From: Elymus sibiricus
Lineage: Eukaryota > Streptophyta > Magnoliopsida > Poales > Poaceae
Assembly (NCBI GenBank): GCA_039707655.1
Contig: CM077668.1
Location: 67,907,086 to 67,971,085 of the forward strand
DNA length: 64,000 nt
Direction of reading: 5' to 3'
Shown: piece by piece, positions 54,412-64,000 of the stretch
Numbering within the stretch: the stretch's first letter is position 1
How the letters are laid out: each line of letters opens with the position of its first letter
Notes under the pieces: generated by a model
The model's input: only the letters and a program-made list of their open reading frames with translations
Databases searched by the model: none
What the model was told of the DNA's origin: nothing
Made by a program: the position numbers and the translations under genes

Positions 54412-54760
54412 CACTATGCTCCCTAGTTTTAAGAGCCCACATTCAATTGAGGTCTCCAATTGAAATTGGGTCACCCGATTTTGACCCGGTCAACAATTTC
54501 TCAAAGCTCTCTCATTCAATTCTTTTATATTATACACCACGCTTCCTAATTTTTAAGGCCTCACAACTAATTGAGGTCTTAATTTAGAATTGGGTCACCC
54601 AATTTTGACCGGGTCAACAATTTCTCAAGGAGCTCTGCCATTCAATTCTTTTAATTCTCTATGTTCCCTAATTTTGAAGCTGTTTCATTGAATTGAGGTT
54701 TTTAATTTTATATTTGGTTTAGGATTTTGACCGGGCCAACGATTTTCAAATCAATCAGCA
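54412..54760 (+). repeat. three diverged copies of a 115-125-bp repeat
   Basis: Each copy contains TCAATTGAGGT(C/T)T, GGGTCACCC(A/G)ATTTTGACC or a variant, and GGTCAACAATTTCTCAA, followed by CATTCAATTCTTTTA and (C/T)TCCCTAATTTT. The third copy is the most changed. Confidence 0.8.
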
Positions 54761-55018
54761 GCAACTGGCCTATAAAAACATATCAATCTCGCACACCGTC
54801 CCACCACATAGAAAAAAGAAGCGCCACCATGTGATACTCTAGCACCAATATAGTCCATGCAACCACTGATGCAGATTTTTTTTCACATAAATAAATATCG
54901 GTTAGCGGATAACACACAACCACACAACGAAAGGCAACGAAAGTCCCGTCAAATCACTGCATTATAAATAAAATAAAACATACTCCATCATCTCCCCCCT
55001 CCCCCCTGCCGAAATGAA
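54761..55018. other. unassigned segment
   Basis: No gene or repeat is recognised, apart from a short C-rich run (54992-55008). Confidence 0.35.
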
Positions 55019-55020
55019 TA

Positions 55021-55275
55021 TTCCATCAGTTTCAAAATATAAGGGGTACTAGTATTTTAGAAAGTCAAATTTCTTTTACTTTGACCAAGTTTAGAGCAAA
55101 AAATATCGACATCCACAATATTAAACATAAAAAGAATGGAAATTCATTCCATGATGAATCTAATCATACCGATTAGATATTATGGATTTTGATATATTTC
55201 TCTACAATTTGATCAATCTTAAAAGGTTTGACTTTTCAAAAAGGTTATAAACCTTATATTTTGAAACAGAGTGAC
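55021..55275. mobile_element. Stowaway (Tc1/Mariner) MITE
   Basis: About 255 bp has terminal inverted repeats sharing GTTTCAAAATATAAGG (55029-55044) and CCTTATATTTTGAAAC (55251-55266), flanked by TA on both sides. The outer ends have drifted from the CTCCCTCC consensus. It has no coding capacity. Confidence 0.8.
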
Positions 55276-57540
55276 TAATATTTTTAAGAAACCCAACAAC
55301 ACCAATGGCGCAGCAAAGCGCGCCCAACCCTTATAGTATGTGATGATGTGGGACTAACATTATTGCAAGTGTTGAAGTCAACAATATCTACATAATAGAG
55401 ATACATCATATATGTATAACAATGAGTAATGAAATATTAGCATAGTAAGATTTATGGTTGTCTTCATACCAGTCAGGTGGTTTTCTTCGTTTTGAACCGA
55501 CAAATCAATTAATTGCCGCCTGAAAGATTATTAAATGCATAAAATGGAAGCCTCAATTTGCAGAAGCGTAAGTTCACACCACATACTAATAGGTTATACC
55601 ACACGGAGAAAACCAATCCGACTGGCGAAGTTGAGTTCAAATACACTAGTCTCTCTTTACGATGGATGTCTTAGTATTATAATGAAAATTATGATAACTA
55701 GATTTCAATGTTTAATGCAATGCACAATATTTAATTTGAGAAATGTGTAGGACATCTCATTTGCACCAAATCAAACCAAGTGAATCTGGATGAGAATGGC
55801 ACATAATCGAGTCATACGCAAAAATACAATCAACAACATTTTTGGTTCTGCGATGATTCATTTACTGAACCCAACTTACAAGTCACATTTTCAATGTCCT
55901 AGAAATCTCTACGAATATGTCTGCCTAATATACACTAGAAAGCACTATTAAAATATTTGTTAGCGTGTACATGATTTAGAAATCTCTACCATGATATTCA
56001 ATAATATAAAATGATATATGAATACACGCATAGATATGCAAATAAATGTGTATACACTATATAGTTTATGCAATATTAGAAAACAAATTTGAAAGATTTT
56101 TTTAACAATAAAGAAAAAAATTGGTACATCATACAATTTAAATTTTGTAGAATCAAAATTTTCAATGATATGCATTGCAATTGTATAACAATGAATAATA
56201 TAACGATTATTTAGAAACATTGTTATGTGGCTAAGTAATAGAATTTTTTTTAATTACAATTGTAATATGGTACACTTAGTTTGAAATAAGTATAAAAGTT
56301 TAATATGAAAAACAATAAAGCCATTGCCAAGAAAAACATTATCGGCAGCAGTACACAAATGCACCATGGAGAACTGGTGATCTCTAAACACTCGCTCGCA
56401 CCAGAAAGCTTCATCCATGACATCCGACATGTTTAGGTGTCAACCTATACAAAAAAAATATGATACGGTGAACAGTCCATACTCCATACATATTAAACAC
56501 ACATGATGTATGTGTGAATCAGCTTGCCGATGGCACGACATCTGCACTACTCCAGCGCCTCTATGTAGGCTGTGCCACCTTGTGCTTGCTACCTAGTTAG
56601 GTGGTGGTGTACTAACATGTGACTTGGCAAGGGCACGGAAGCCGGTGACTTGCAAGAGCACGAAAGCCGGGCGACTTGGCAAGACCGCAAGACCACACTG
56701 CTTCATATTGCTGGATCCATGCATGTGGGCTAGATCTGAAGTGCAGGCGGCCGGGCATGGGGTTGGGGGTGCAATCATGCCTCACCGGGTGTCCCCTGTT
56801 AGTGAGCGAGCCGAGCGGTGCCATAGTCGTCCATGGTTTGAACTACCAGCTGATCGATCGATCTGCTACAGTGATTAGGTAACCTTCTAGGCTAACGACT
56901 ACGCACATCAATTAGGCATCAAGGGGCGGGGACTTACCGGTACACAATCGCCAGAGCCGCACGCGGTGTCGGCGGCCGGACGGGGATGTCATGGCGGAGA
57001 GCCGGCTGAGACTGGAGAGATGTGGGGGACGGAGCCAGCCCAGCACTACTGGGACACAGAGAAAGGGTGCATTATTGGGAGACGGATGGATAGGCAGTGT
57101 GGAGATATAGGGAGGCTCTCGGCCGGCGAGATTCCCTCTGTGCTACCGGGGCAAGGACGAGCAGGTGGAGCGAAGCCGCATAAGGAAGCGCGGGATACTG
57201 CACCGGCTAAAGCACTCTCCATCCTTTGCCGCTTTGGGAAGTCAGCTTTTGACAAGTGGCCCCCTCCTTTGACCACCAGTGATTGAGATTTTCACAAAAA
57301 TGCAATTTCAGTTTAGTGAGAGGCGTAACTTTTCACCCCGTTTCATTTTCTAGAAAAGTATATGCTACTCCTACTTTCTTACAAAATTAAAATTTTATTT
57401 TTCATAATTGACTAAGACTTGAAAAATCTTCATGAGCTTAGGATTAGTAAAACCACAATTATTACAATTCGGCCCCAAAGGGAAATAAGCTCAAAATAAT
57501 TAGTACTACATGTGTAACTTAATGTAAGATGTTCTTTTGA
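55276..57540. other. unassigned region
   Basis: The first 1.1 kb is A+T-rich with no frame of interest. 56600-57290 is more G+C-rich with several frames of 60-106 codons that lack recognisable motifs and overlap in several phases. I do not call a gene here. Confidence 0.35.
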
Positions 57541-57544
57541 TCCA

Positions 57545-57957
57545 TCAGGGAGTAGCATCAAAGGAAACTAGGAGGGGTGATCAGCACAGAATCCTCGATA
57601 CGGATACCGGTGGATCTGCTTGGATCATGTCTTTGTTCGTCTGTGCTCGTGTGTCTACAAGTTGGATCCTTTTGATCTACACTTCTCTTCATCGGCGGCG
57701 GTTGTTGTTCTAGTGCGCTGGTCCTGTAGGGTCTTACCATGGGGACTTCCTGATTGTTTACTACAACAAGGTTTGCCCGACTCCGGTGAGGAAGGCGCAA
57801 TGATTGCAGCGCACCTTCATCTCACTACAATGCTTGTAGTCGTCACTAGGTGGTCTACAGACCTGTAAATATTTTTTTTTTACTTCTGGTATTCTTTGTA
57901 CTACCTTGACGGTTGATGAATAGATCGAAAGTTTTTCATGCAAAAAAAATATGAGGA
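57545..57957 (+). mobile_element. LINE 3'-terminal fragment
   Basis: The sequence runs through a GGCGGCGGTTGTTGTTC-type UTR to GATGAATAGATCGAAAGTTT, then TTCATGC and AAAAAAAA, a common 3' end of grass LINEs. There is no ORF2, so it is 5'-truncated. The target duplication was not established. Confidence 0.55.
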
Positions 57958-58018
57958 TTAATTGTTCTCCTCTCCTTGGCCAGTTGCATGCCCATAGCTA
58001 CACTGGTAAATGTGGTAA

Positions 58019-58405
58019 TTAGCCCGTGCGTTGCAACGGGAGAAAAAATAACACATGCCCCTAACCCAATAGCCATAACATCATATTCAAATTCTACACA
58101 TTTTTCTAATCAAATTCCATATATAACATGTTGAATTTGGAGAGTTAGGATTTAAAAGATATGGATATTTTTAAAAGCATTTGATATGGACTGTGGGTTG
58201 ATTAACACAAATATCAGGTGGTTTCATGCAAAACTAAAAATCTGACTTAAAATTGGACTGTGAGTTGATTAAAAAATATCAAGGGGTTTTCTGTGAACAT
58301 GAAAATATGACTAACACTGAACTACGGGTTGATTATCAGAAAACCCATGTTTTTCTCTGCAAAATGCACGATGGATGGGCAGAAACAGTTCTCATATTAT
58401 TAGTA
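58019..58405 (-). mobile_element. Helitron-type unit H1
   Basis: Its left edge, read on the minus strand, is a 3' Helitron end: hairpin CCCGTTGCAACGCACGGG followed by CTAAT. The right edge on the minus strand begins near TACTAATAATATGAGAACTG and has TTTCTGCCC, as in 5' ends of grass Helitrons. It is about 387 bp with no coding region. Confidence 0.55.
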
Positions 58406-59290
58406 CTAGCACATATGCCCGTGCGTTGCAATAGGAGAGATAATTGACGTGTCCACTAAAATATCCGTCAGCACGGCCCAACAACATCCGAATTGTGCCT
58501 GGCCATGACAGAGACGCGCACACTGAGGTCTAGCAGAAATTATGCGTGCCCCTCCCACGTCCCTCAGTATTAATTCCTTTTTATTATTGCATTGCATACA
58601 TGACATGCTCTTGGTATTAATACCAATTCGTGTTATTCTCTCCATCATAGTTTTTTTGAATCTCCCGTCCTTTTTTTATCCCTACTTATCACGCCATTTA
58701 TTATATCCTTTCTTTATTACTCCTAAATGCCCATTGAAATCGATCATTCATACTCGCTCCAATCCATATAGGCCGTTGTAACATATTTCCTATATATAAA
58801 GATTATATAAAAATTATATTGTATGTTAGCATTTCCCAAAATACACCATAGCAATTAATTAGGTTAATTAAGTTTATGCCCTGAATAGAATTTTAAAGCG
58901 GTTAACAGAAACAAATAATAGCACCATTGGAAACTACGCATTTTTCTCATCAAATTGCGTATACAAATTATATTAATCTGACTTACGGTTGCAAAGTTAT
59001 AGTATAATCACGTTTAACAAATTCTCTATAATTAATAGAAGTTAGGGACCTAACAGGCGGAAAACAGAGCGTACTGGGCCTACTGCAGCTGAACATGGAA
59101 TACTAACGGGCGCCCAGACGCGCGGGATAGCGGCTGGCATAGTTGGGCCGAAGCCCAACAAAGAAATGGCACTTAATGTTGGACCGCGGGTTATTTAAAG
59201 AAAAAATCAAGGGCTTTATTTTAAAACATATGACGTCGGAAGGGCAGAAACGCTCCGTACTTTATTAATAGGTATAGATATAGATATAGA
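58406..59290 (-). mobile_element. Helitron-type unit H2
   Basis: The minus-strand 3' end is CCTATTGCAACGCACGGGCA, then TATGTGCTAG|T. The 5' end on the minus strand is TCTATACCTATTAATAAAGT, then ACGGAGCGTTTCTGCCC, with extra TCTATA copies outside. Both termini fit the Helitron rule (5' TC, hairpin, CTAG 3', insertion at AT). It is about 0.88 kb and non-autonomous. Confidence 0.65.
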
Positions 59291-60234
59291 CTAGCAAAAC
59301 GGCCAGTGCGTTGCAACGGGAAAAAAAATCATAATCTTTAATGGTCATGACGAAATTTTGCTGCATCACCGATATACACTATCACTCTCATTTTCGTGAA
59401 ATCAGATACAATTTTTGAAAATCATGAATATTTTTTTAAACACATGAACATATTTGAAATTGCGAATATTTTTCAAATTCGTTAACATTTTTAAAGATTT
59501 TTGAACATTTTCTAAAATCATGAACATTTTTGAATTCATGAACATATTATACTCTTTTCAAAAAAAAATCTTAAAATTGTGAACATTTTTCTAAACATTT
59601 TTCTCGAATCGCCTAATATTTCTAGAATCGATGAACTTTTTTTTTGGAAATTGGTGGAACATTTTTTTGATTTAGCGAACAGTTTTTGAAATGCACGATC
59701 ATTTTTTGAATCAGCGAACAATTTTTGTAAGTCACGAACAGTTTTTCAATTTTTAGGATATTTTTTCAATTCTTGAACATTTTTTGAATTGGCGAAATTT
59801 AGTTCAATTTCATTAACATTTTAAATACGCGAACTTTTTCAAACAATCATGAACATTTTTTTGATTTCCCAAACATTTATTTTTAAAATTGCGAACATTT
59901 TTCAAAAATCATGAACATTTTCTGAATCCACAAGCAATTATGAATTATTAAACATTTTATTTAAAATTCTCATTTTTTTATTTTTTGTAAGTTTTTTGAA
60001 GTCCCAAATTATTTAACGTAGAAAAAAAATGAAGATGCAAAAAGAAAACGAAATTTAAAAAACAGGCCTCCCAGACATGGGCTGGTCCAAGCAGAGCGCA
60101 GTTCTTACAGCATGGGCCGGCCCAGGCAGGGATTCCCCTGTGTGGTGAAACGTTTCTTTTATCACTTATAGGTTGTATCGGTGGATAATATTTTACAAGT
60201 GTGGGGGCAATTTATGTGGCGTACCGCAAGAAGC
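59291..60234 (-). mobile_element. Helitron-type unit H3
   Basis: The minus-strand 3' end is CCCGTTGCAACGCACTGGCC and TTTTGCTAG, directly abutting H2. The body is a long series of degenerate GAACATTTTTTGAA units. Its 5' end near 60230 is not clear. It is closely related to H4. Confidence 0.55.
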
Positions 60235-61203
60235 ACTAATAGGGCCCGTGCGTTGCAACGGGAGATTTTTTTTTCATAATCTTCAATGGCCATGACCACA
60301 TTTTGCTGCATCACCGAGATACACTATCACTCTCAATTTCGTGAAATTATGAACAATTTTTGAAATCATGAACATTTTTTTAAACTCGTGCACATATTTG
60401 AAATCACAAACATTATTCAAATTCGTGAACATTTTTACAAATTTTCGAACATTTTCTAAAATTGAGAACATTTTTTGAATTCATGAACATTTATACTATT
60501 TTCAACTATATTTTTTTAAAATTGTGAATATTTTTTAAACAACTTTCTTGAATCAGCAAAAATTTCTAGAATCGACGAGCACTTGTTTGGAAATTGGTGG
60601 AATAATTTTTCAGATTCACGAACATTTTTTTGATTTAACGAATATTTTTTTTTATTTTTTGAATTAGCGAACATTTTAAGAATGAATAAACTATTTTGTA
60701 AGCCACAAACAGTTTTTAAATTTTTAAGATATTTTCCCATTCATGAATTTTTTTTGAACTGGCTAAATTTTGTTCAATTTCATTAACATTATTTAATACA
60801 TGAACTTTTAAAAAAAATCATGATTATTTTGTGATTTCCAGATCATTTATTTTCAAATATGCGAATATTTTTTTAATAAGTAAACATTTTTTACAAAATC
60901 GCGAACATTTTTTGAATACAGAAACATTTTATGATTTATTAAATTTTTTATTTTAATTTTTTTTTTTATTTTAGGAATTTTTTTAAGTCCTAAATTATTT
61001 AAAGTAGAAAAAACGAAAACTGAAAATAAAAAGAAAAAACCAGGCCACCCGGACATGGGCCGGCTCAAACGGGCACGCTGCGTCTTCTCCCAGCGCGCGG
61101 AGCGCAGTATAGGAGGTCCCTACTGCATGGGCCGGCCCAGGCGGGGATTCTCCTGTGTGAAACGGTTTTGGCATTGGTGGGTAATATTTTGCAACTTTGG
61201 GGG

Positions 61204-61205
<2 letters not shown>
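60235..61205 (-). mobile_element. Helitron-type unit H4
   Basis: The minus-strand 3' end is CCCGTTGCAACGCACGGGCC, then CTATTAGT. The content parallels H3: TTTTGCTGCATCACCGA, the GAACATTTTTTGAA series, then CATGGGCCGGCCCAGGC and GGGGGCAA near the right side. The right limit is set where the (TA)n repeat begins. Confidence 0.5.

Positions 61206-61261
<56 letters not shown>
61206..61261. repeat. (AT)n microsatellite
   Basis: About 28 uninterrupted AT units lie exactly at the junction between H4 and the next block. Confidence 0.95.
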
Positions 61262-61262
<1 letters not shown>

Positions 61263-64000
61263 TCCTAATGGAGCAGTTGGTAGTCTTCGTTCTAGGGTTT
61301 TTTCGTCCCACCTCCTCTTCATCTGGTTTTATTTTGTCTGATTTTTTTCGTCTCACCTCCCACCACCACACCTTCCACCAATTGTTTTTCTCCCTCCCGC
61401 AACAAAACCCAAATCAACTCTCCCCAACACGATAGAACCAATCCTTCCCAATAACCTAGGGCTCTCATCCGCCGCCGGCCCCCGTGCTCCTGCCCGCGCA
61501 CGAGGTCGCCGACCCAGCCTCCTCCCACGACGCCGATCCCCGGCGACGTCGCCACCCCATGGTTCCTATCGCCACGACATGGATCTGGTAGCGGAGACGA
61601 TCTGGAGAGGAGCCGATCTGTACGAACGCCCCAGATGGTCGAGCTCTTTAGGCCAACATCCCCACATCCTCCTCAAGATCTAATCGTGTCCAGCTTTGCA
61701 CTCTCGCTCGCATGGTGGAGAGAAACGGTAGGTCTTCATTTGTGAGTATTGTGCGGTCTCCTTCCTCCTTTATCCAGATAGGGTTTGGGGTGGTGGTCGA
61801 TTCCAGACAGCAGCCTCATCTCACTCGACTTCCACAATCTCGCCCCGGGTGGTATCTTCCCTCCCGTGCTTGATTTTGGTTCCCATGGACCATGGTGCTA
61901 TCTTCCCTCCTGTCTCCCTCCTTTGATTCTAACCTGGTTCTTTGATGCGTTGTCTTGGTTTAGATTATGCAAGATTAGGTGATGTTGTTTGCCCGCATTT
62001 ATAGAAGTGGATCACAGATGCGATGGAGCAGAGAGAGAGGGGCCTTGAGAGGTGAGCTGCTACTGCTACTCCTGTGCTATTACACATCTAGGGGAAATAG
62101 CCAGGGAGAGAGAAGATTATGGGAGAGAAAAGAAAGAAGATGAGTTAGCCAAGATTCAGGCCAAAATTCATCATCTTTGAGCTGAAGCTTTTGCCTCAAA
62201 AGGTAACTTTCTGTTAGTCCCTAGAATATGGTTTGATGGATGGATTAGAATAATTGATGCCTGGTTGATGCAATTGCTAATTAGGTACTGGAAACAGAAG
62301 ACTAACTTTGACAACTAGGCTTAAACTATTGAGAGTTTTGATATGACCATAAAATCAAAGTTGTAGAGGATGTCGATAGCTTTCCAACAGTATCTTATTT
62401 GCACAATTCTTACCAACGGATTCAAAGTTATAGTTAAAAAGTTTTGTCCGACAGTCTTTTAATGGTCACTGTACCCCAGGTTCGTCCCCAACAATCTAGA
62501 GCCGCACGCTCAAGGTTCTGGAATTTGGAAAGCGCCAACACACCCTCGCTAGAGCTGCTCTGGTATGCTTTTTTTCACATACCAAGTTTTGTGGTGTACG
62601 CTTATTCCGTACTTCATTTACAGGCCGTGTTCACCCATCCATTTATATCTTGCATAGAATTAACATACTGATCTATAATCTTTTGTTCTGTTTCTTTCAA
62701 GGTCCTTTGCAGCTTCCTTTGGCAAAGCGTTGCTGGTTGTCAACACGATTAGAGATACTTTCTGCCACAAAGGTTCAGTTTCTAACGAAGCAGTCCAGCA
62801 AGTAAATTGTATTTATCTTGATGTAGTCAGACTCTCTATAGGCAATGTACTATGTTTCATTGCTCCATCTTCTAGATTGTATTTATAATCAAAGAGGACT
62901 CTTTATAGGATATTTGTCAACACAATCCGTCGTAAGTCGATGCGATGTAAACTATTGTTATGACTTGCGAGGTCCGACGGCGGTGACCGGATGGCTTTAG
63001 CAAAGCTGTGAAAATTCAGGTATGTTTTCCACCACACTCAATTTGTTATGTCCAGATGCATAGCTTTCTGAATAAATGCAGAGTGTATGTTTACTCACTA
63101 TCGTGATCTTTGTACGTTTGTGCCTACACCCTACAGCATGAGCCATTTGATGACCAATCTGCAATTAGATGTTTCAAATATAGATGCAAATATGTTAATT
63201 CTAATGTGGCATCAAATTCCTAATAATTCATACCTGAAATAAAATTGTGATTTATTCGCTATCTTACTATTGTATCCGTGTTGAGCACAACCGAACGCCT
63301 CTATTTCTGGTGAGGCCAACTATCCAGAATCCTCCTACCATCTTAAATCCATTGATGATTTTTTGTTAAAGGCTTTGTTCTATGTAGATACTGAAAATAG
63401 CGAGGCCAAACTTTTGATCTGGAAATATCACTTAACTTTTCGACTCTCCTTTCCGTATAGATCTTGGCTGACATTAACTTTCATTTTTGTTCAGAACTAT
63501 GGGTTTTCTTGTGTTTGTTTGTGCATGACTTGCTTCTGGTGATCTGTAATTCCAGTGGTGTGGCTGCTTGTAACTTAACTTCTACTGATCCATGCCAACC
63601 GCGTAATTATTTTCTAGCTTGGTTTGTTGAAGACCGTTAGTGTTTTAAAGACCATTAATTAGCTAGCTTGGTTTGGCCTTTGGACTCATATCCTGTAGCT
63701 AGCTTGAATTTCCTTGACATCTTATTTGGTGCTTCTCCTCATCATTCAGACAAGCGAGAGAATAATGGCATGCATTAATGAAGGCTATCTCCCATATTGT
63801 TGGATCTGGAGTTTATACTTATGCAATTGGGAAGCGAAAACTAAAGTTCAATTTCATTTTTTTCCAGAAACTTAAAACAGTGGCATACAATATTGTCTCA
63901 CAGAACAGTACAGGCTCCTGCTTTCTAGAGAGCTGATCATACCTATCTTGTTTGATTTGATGGGGGCATATGAAGGAGAGGCAGTCCAAGAGATCATGTG
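61255..64000 (+). other. possible Helitron 5' end and unassigned DNA
   Basis: TATACTCCTAATGG followed by GGTTTTTTCGTCCCACCTCC resembles a plus-strand 5' end of a grass Helitron, facing away from H4. 61440-61750 looks like a G+C-rich 5' UTR/first exon (CTAGGGCTCTC, several ATGs, a GGTAGGTC-type donor), which might be a captured gene piece. No protein domain was recognised and no 3' hairpin end appears before 64000. The rest has only short frames. Confidence 0.3.

Noticed and set aside
58019..61205. CRISPR-like reading of the repeated GTGCGTTGCAACGGG motifs
   Set aside because: The spacing is irregular (400-950 bp), the context is a plant nuclear genome, and the motif fits a Helitron terminal hairpin.
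62444..62671. 75-codon frame with hydrophobic C-terminus
   Set aside because: No motif, no supporting gene structure, and surrounded by many in-frame stops.

Overview
The window is plant nuclear DNA of grass (Triticeae: wheat, Aegilops, barley or rye) type. The reasons are the dominance of nested LTR retrotransposons and CACTA elements with termini typical of that tribe, tRNA-Asp-type primer sites, Stowaway MITEs, grass Helitron hairpins (CCCGTGCGTTGCAACGGG) and one intron-containing papain-like cysteine protease gene. The species cannot be fixed from the sequence alone. All family assignments come from motifs and termini read by eye; no database search was run.

Layout. 1-2327: right ends of two CACTA elements. 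3627-5330: 3' part of a Ty3/Gypsy element (protease remnant, polypurine tract, LTR). 5337-5700: LINE 3' tail on the minus strand. About 5700-11198: right part of a third CACTA element with an eight-exon, mutated Transposase_24-type gene, a long minisatellite and nine near-palindromic subterminal repeats. This CACTA sits in a Stowaway fragment, which sits in the RNase H region of a minus-strand Gypsy element (11225-22518). That Gypsy element is also split by two intact LTR-like units with no internal region (11564-15886, TSD CAATA; 17355-20748, TSD GATTA), and it lies in a decayed LINE. 23480-26230: unassigned DNA, a tandem repeat of about 91 bp and a SINE/LINE-like repeat.

26564-30565 holds the only recognisable host gene, a C1A cysteine protease of 389 codons. 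Its intron carries a 1.58-kb LINE-type insertion (11-bp TSD). Its second coding exon is split by a 1002-bp hAT-like element with an 8-bp TSD (ACGGCGGT). Removing that element plus one TSD copy leaves an uninterrupted frame with Cys190, His324 and Asn346, so this is a recent-looking disruption.

31329-36164 is a solo Copia LTR (TSD ATACA) split by another 3.4-kb solo LTR (TSD CGCGT). 36271-54182 is a near-complete Gypsy element (TSD ATAAG/ATAGG) with gag and protease but no reverse transcriptase or integrase. It is split by a complete but coding-decayed Copia element (40636-50203, TSD CCTAA). 54188-57540 is mostly unassigned with a Stowaway MITE. 57545-57957 is a LINE tail. 58019-61260 is a head-to-tail run of four minus-strand Helitron-type units. 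61262-64000 starts like a Helitron facing the other way and is otherwise unassigned.

The TEs form a datable nest: each inserted element is younger than its host. The four units interpreted as solo LTRs point to frequent unequal recombination. At least three elements look mobile without their own enzymes.
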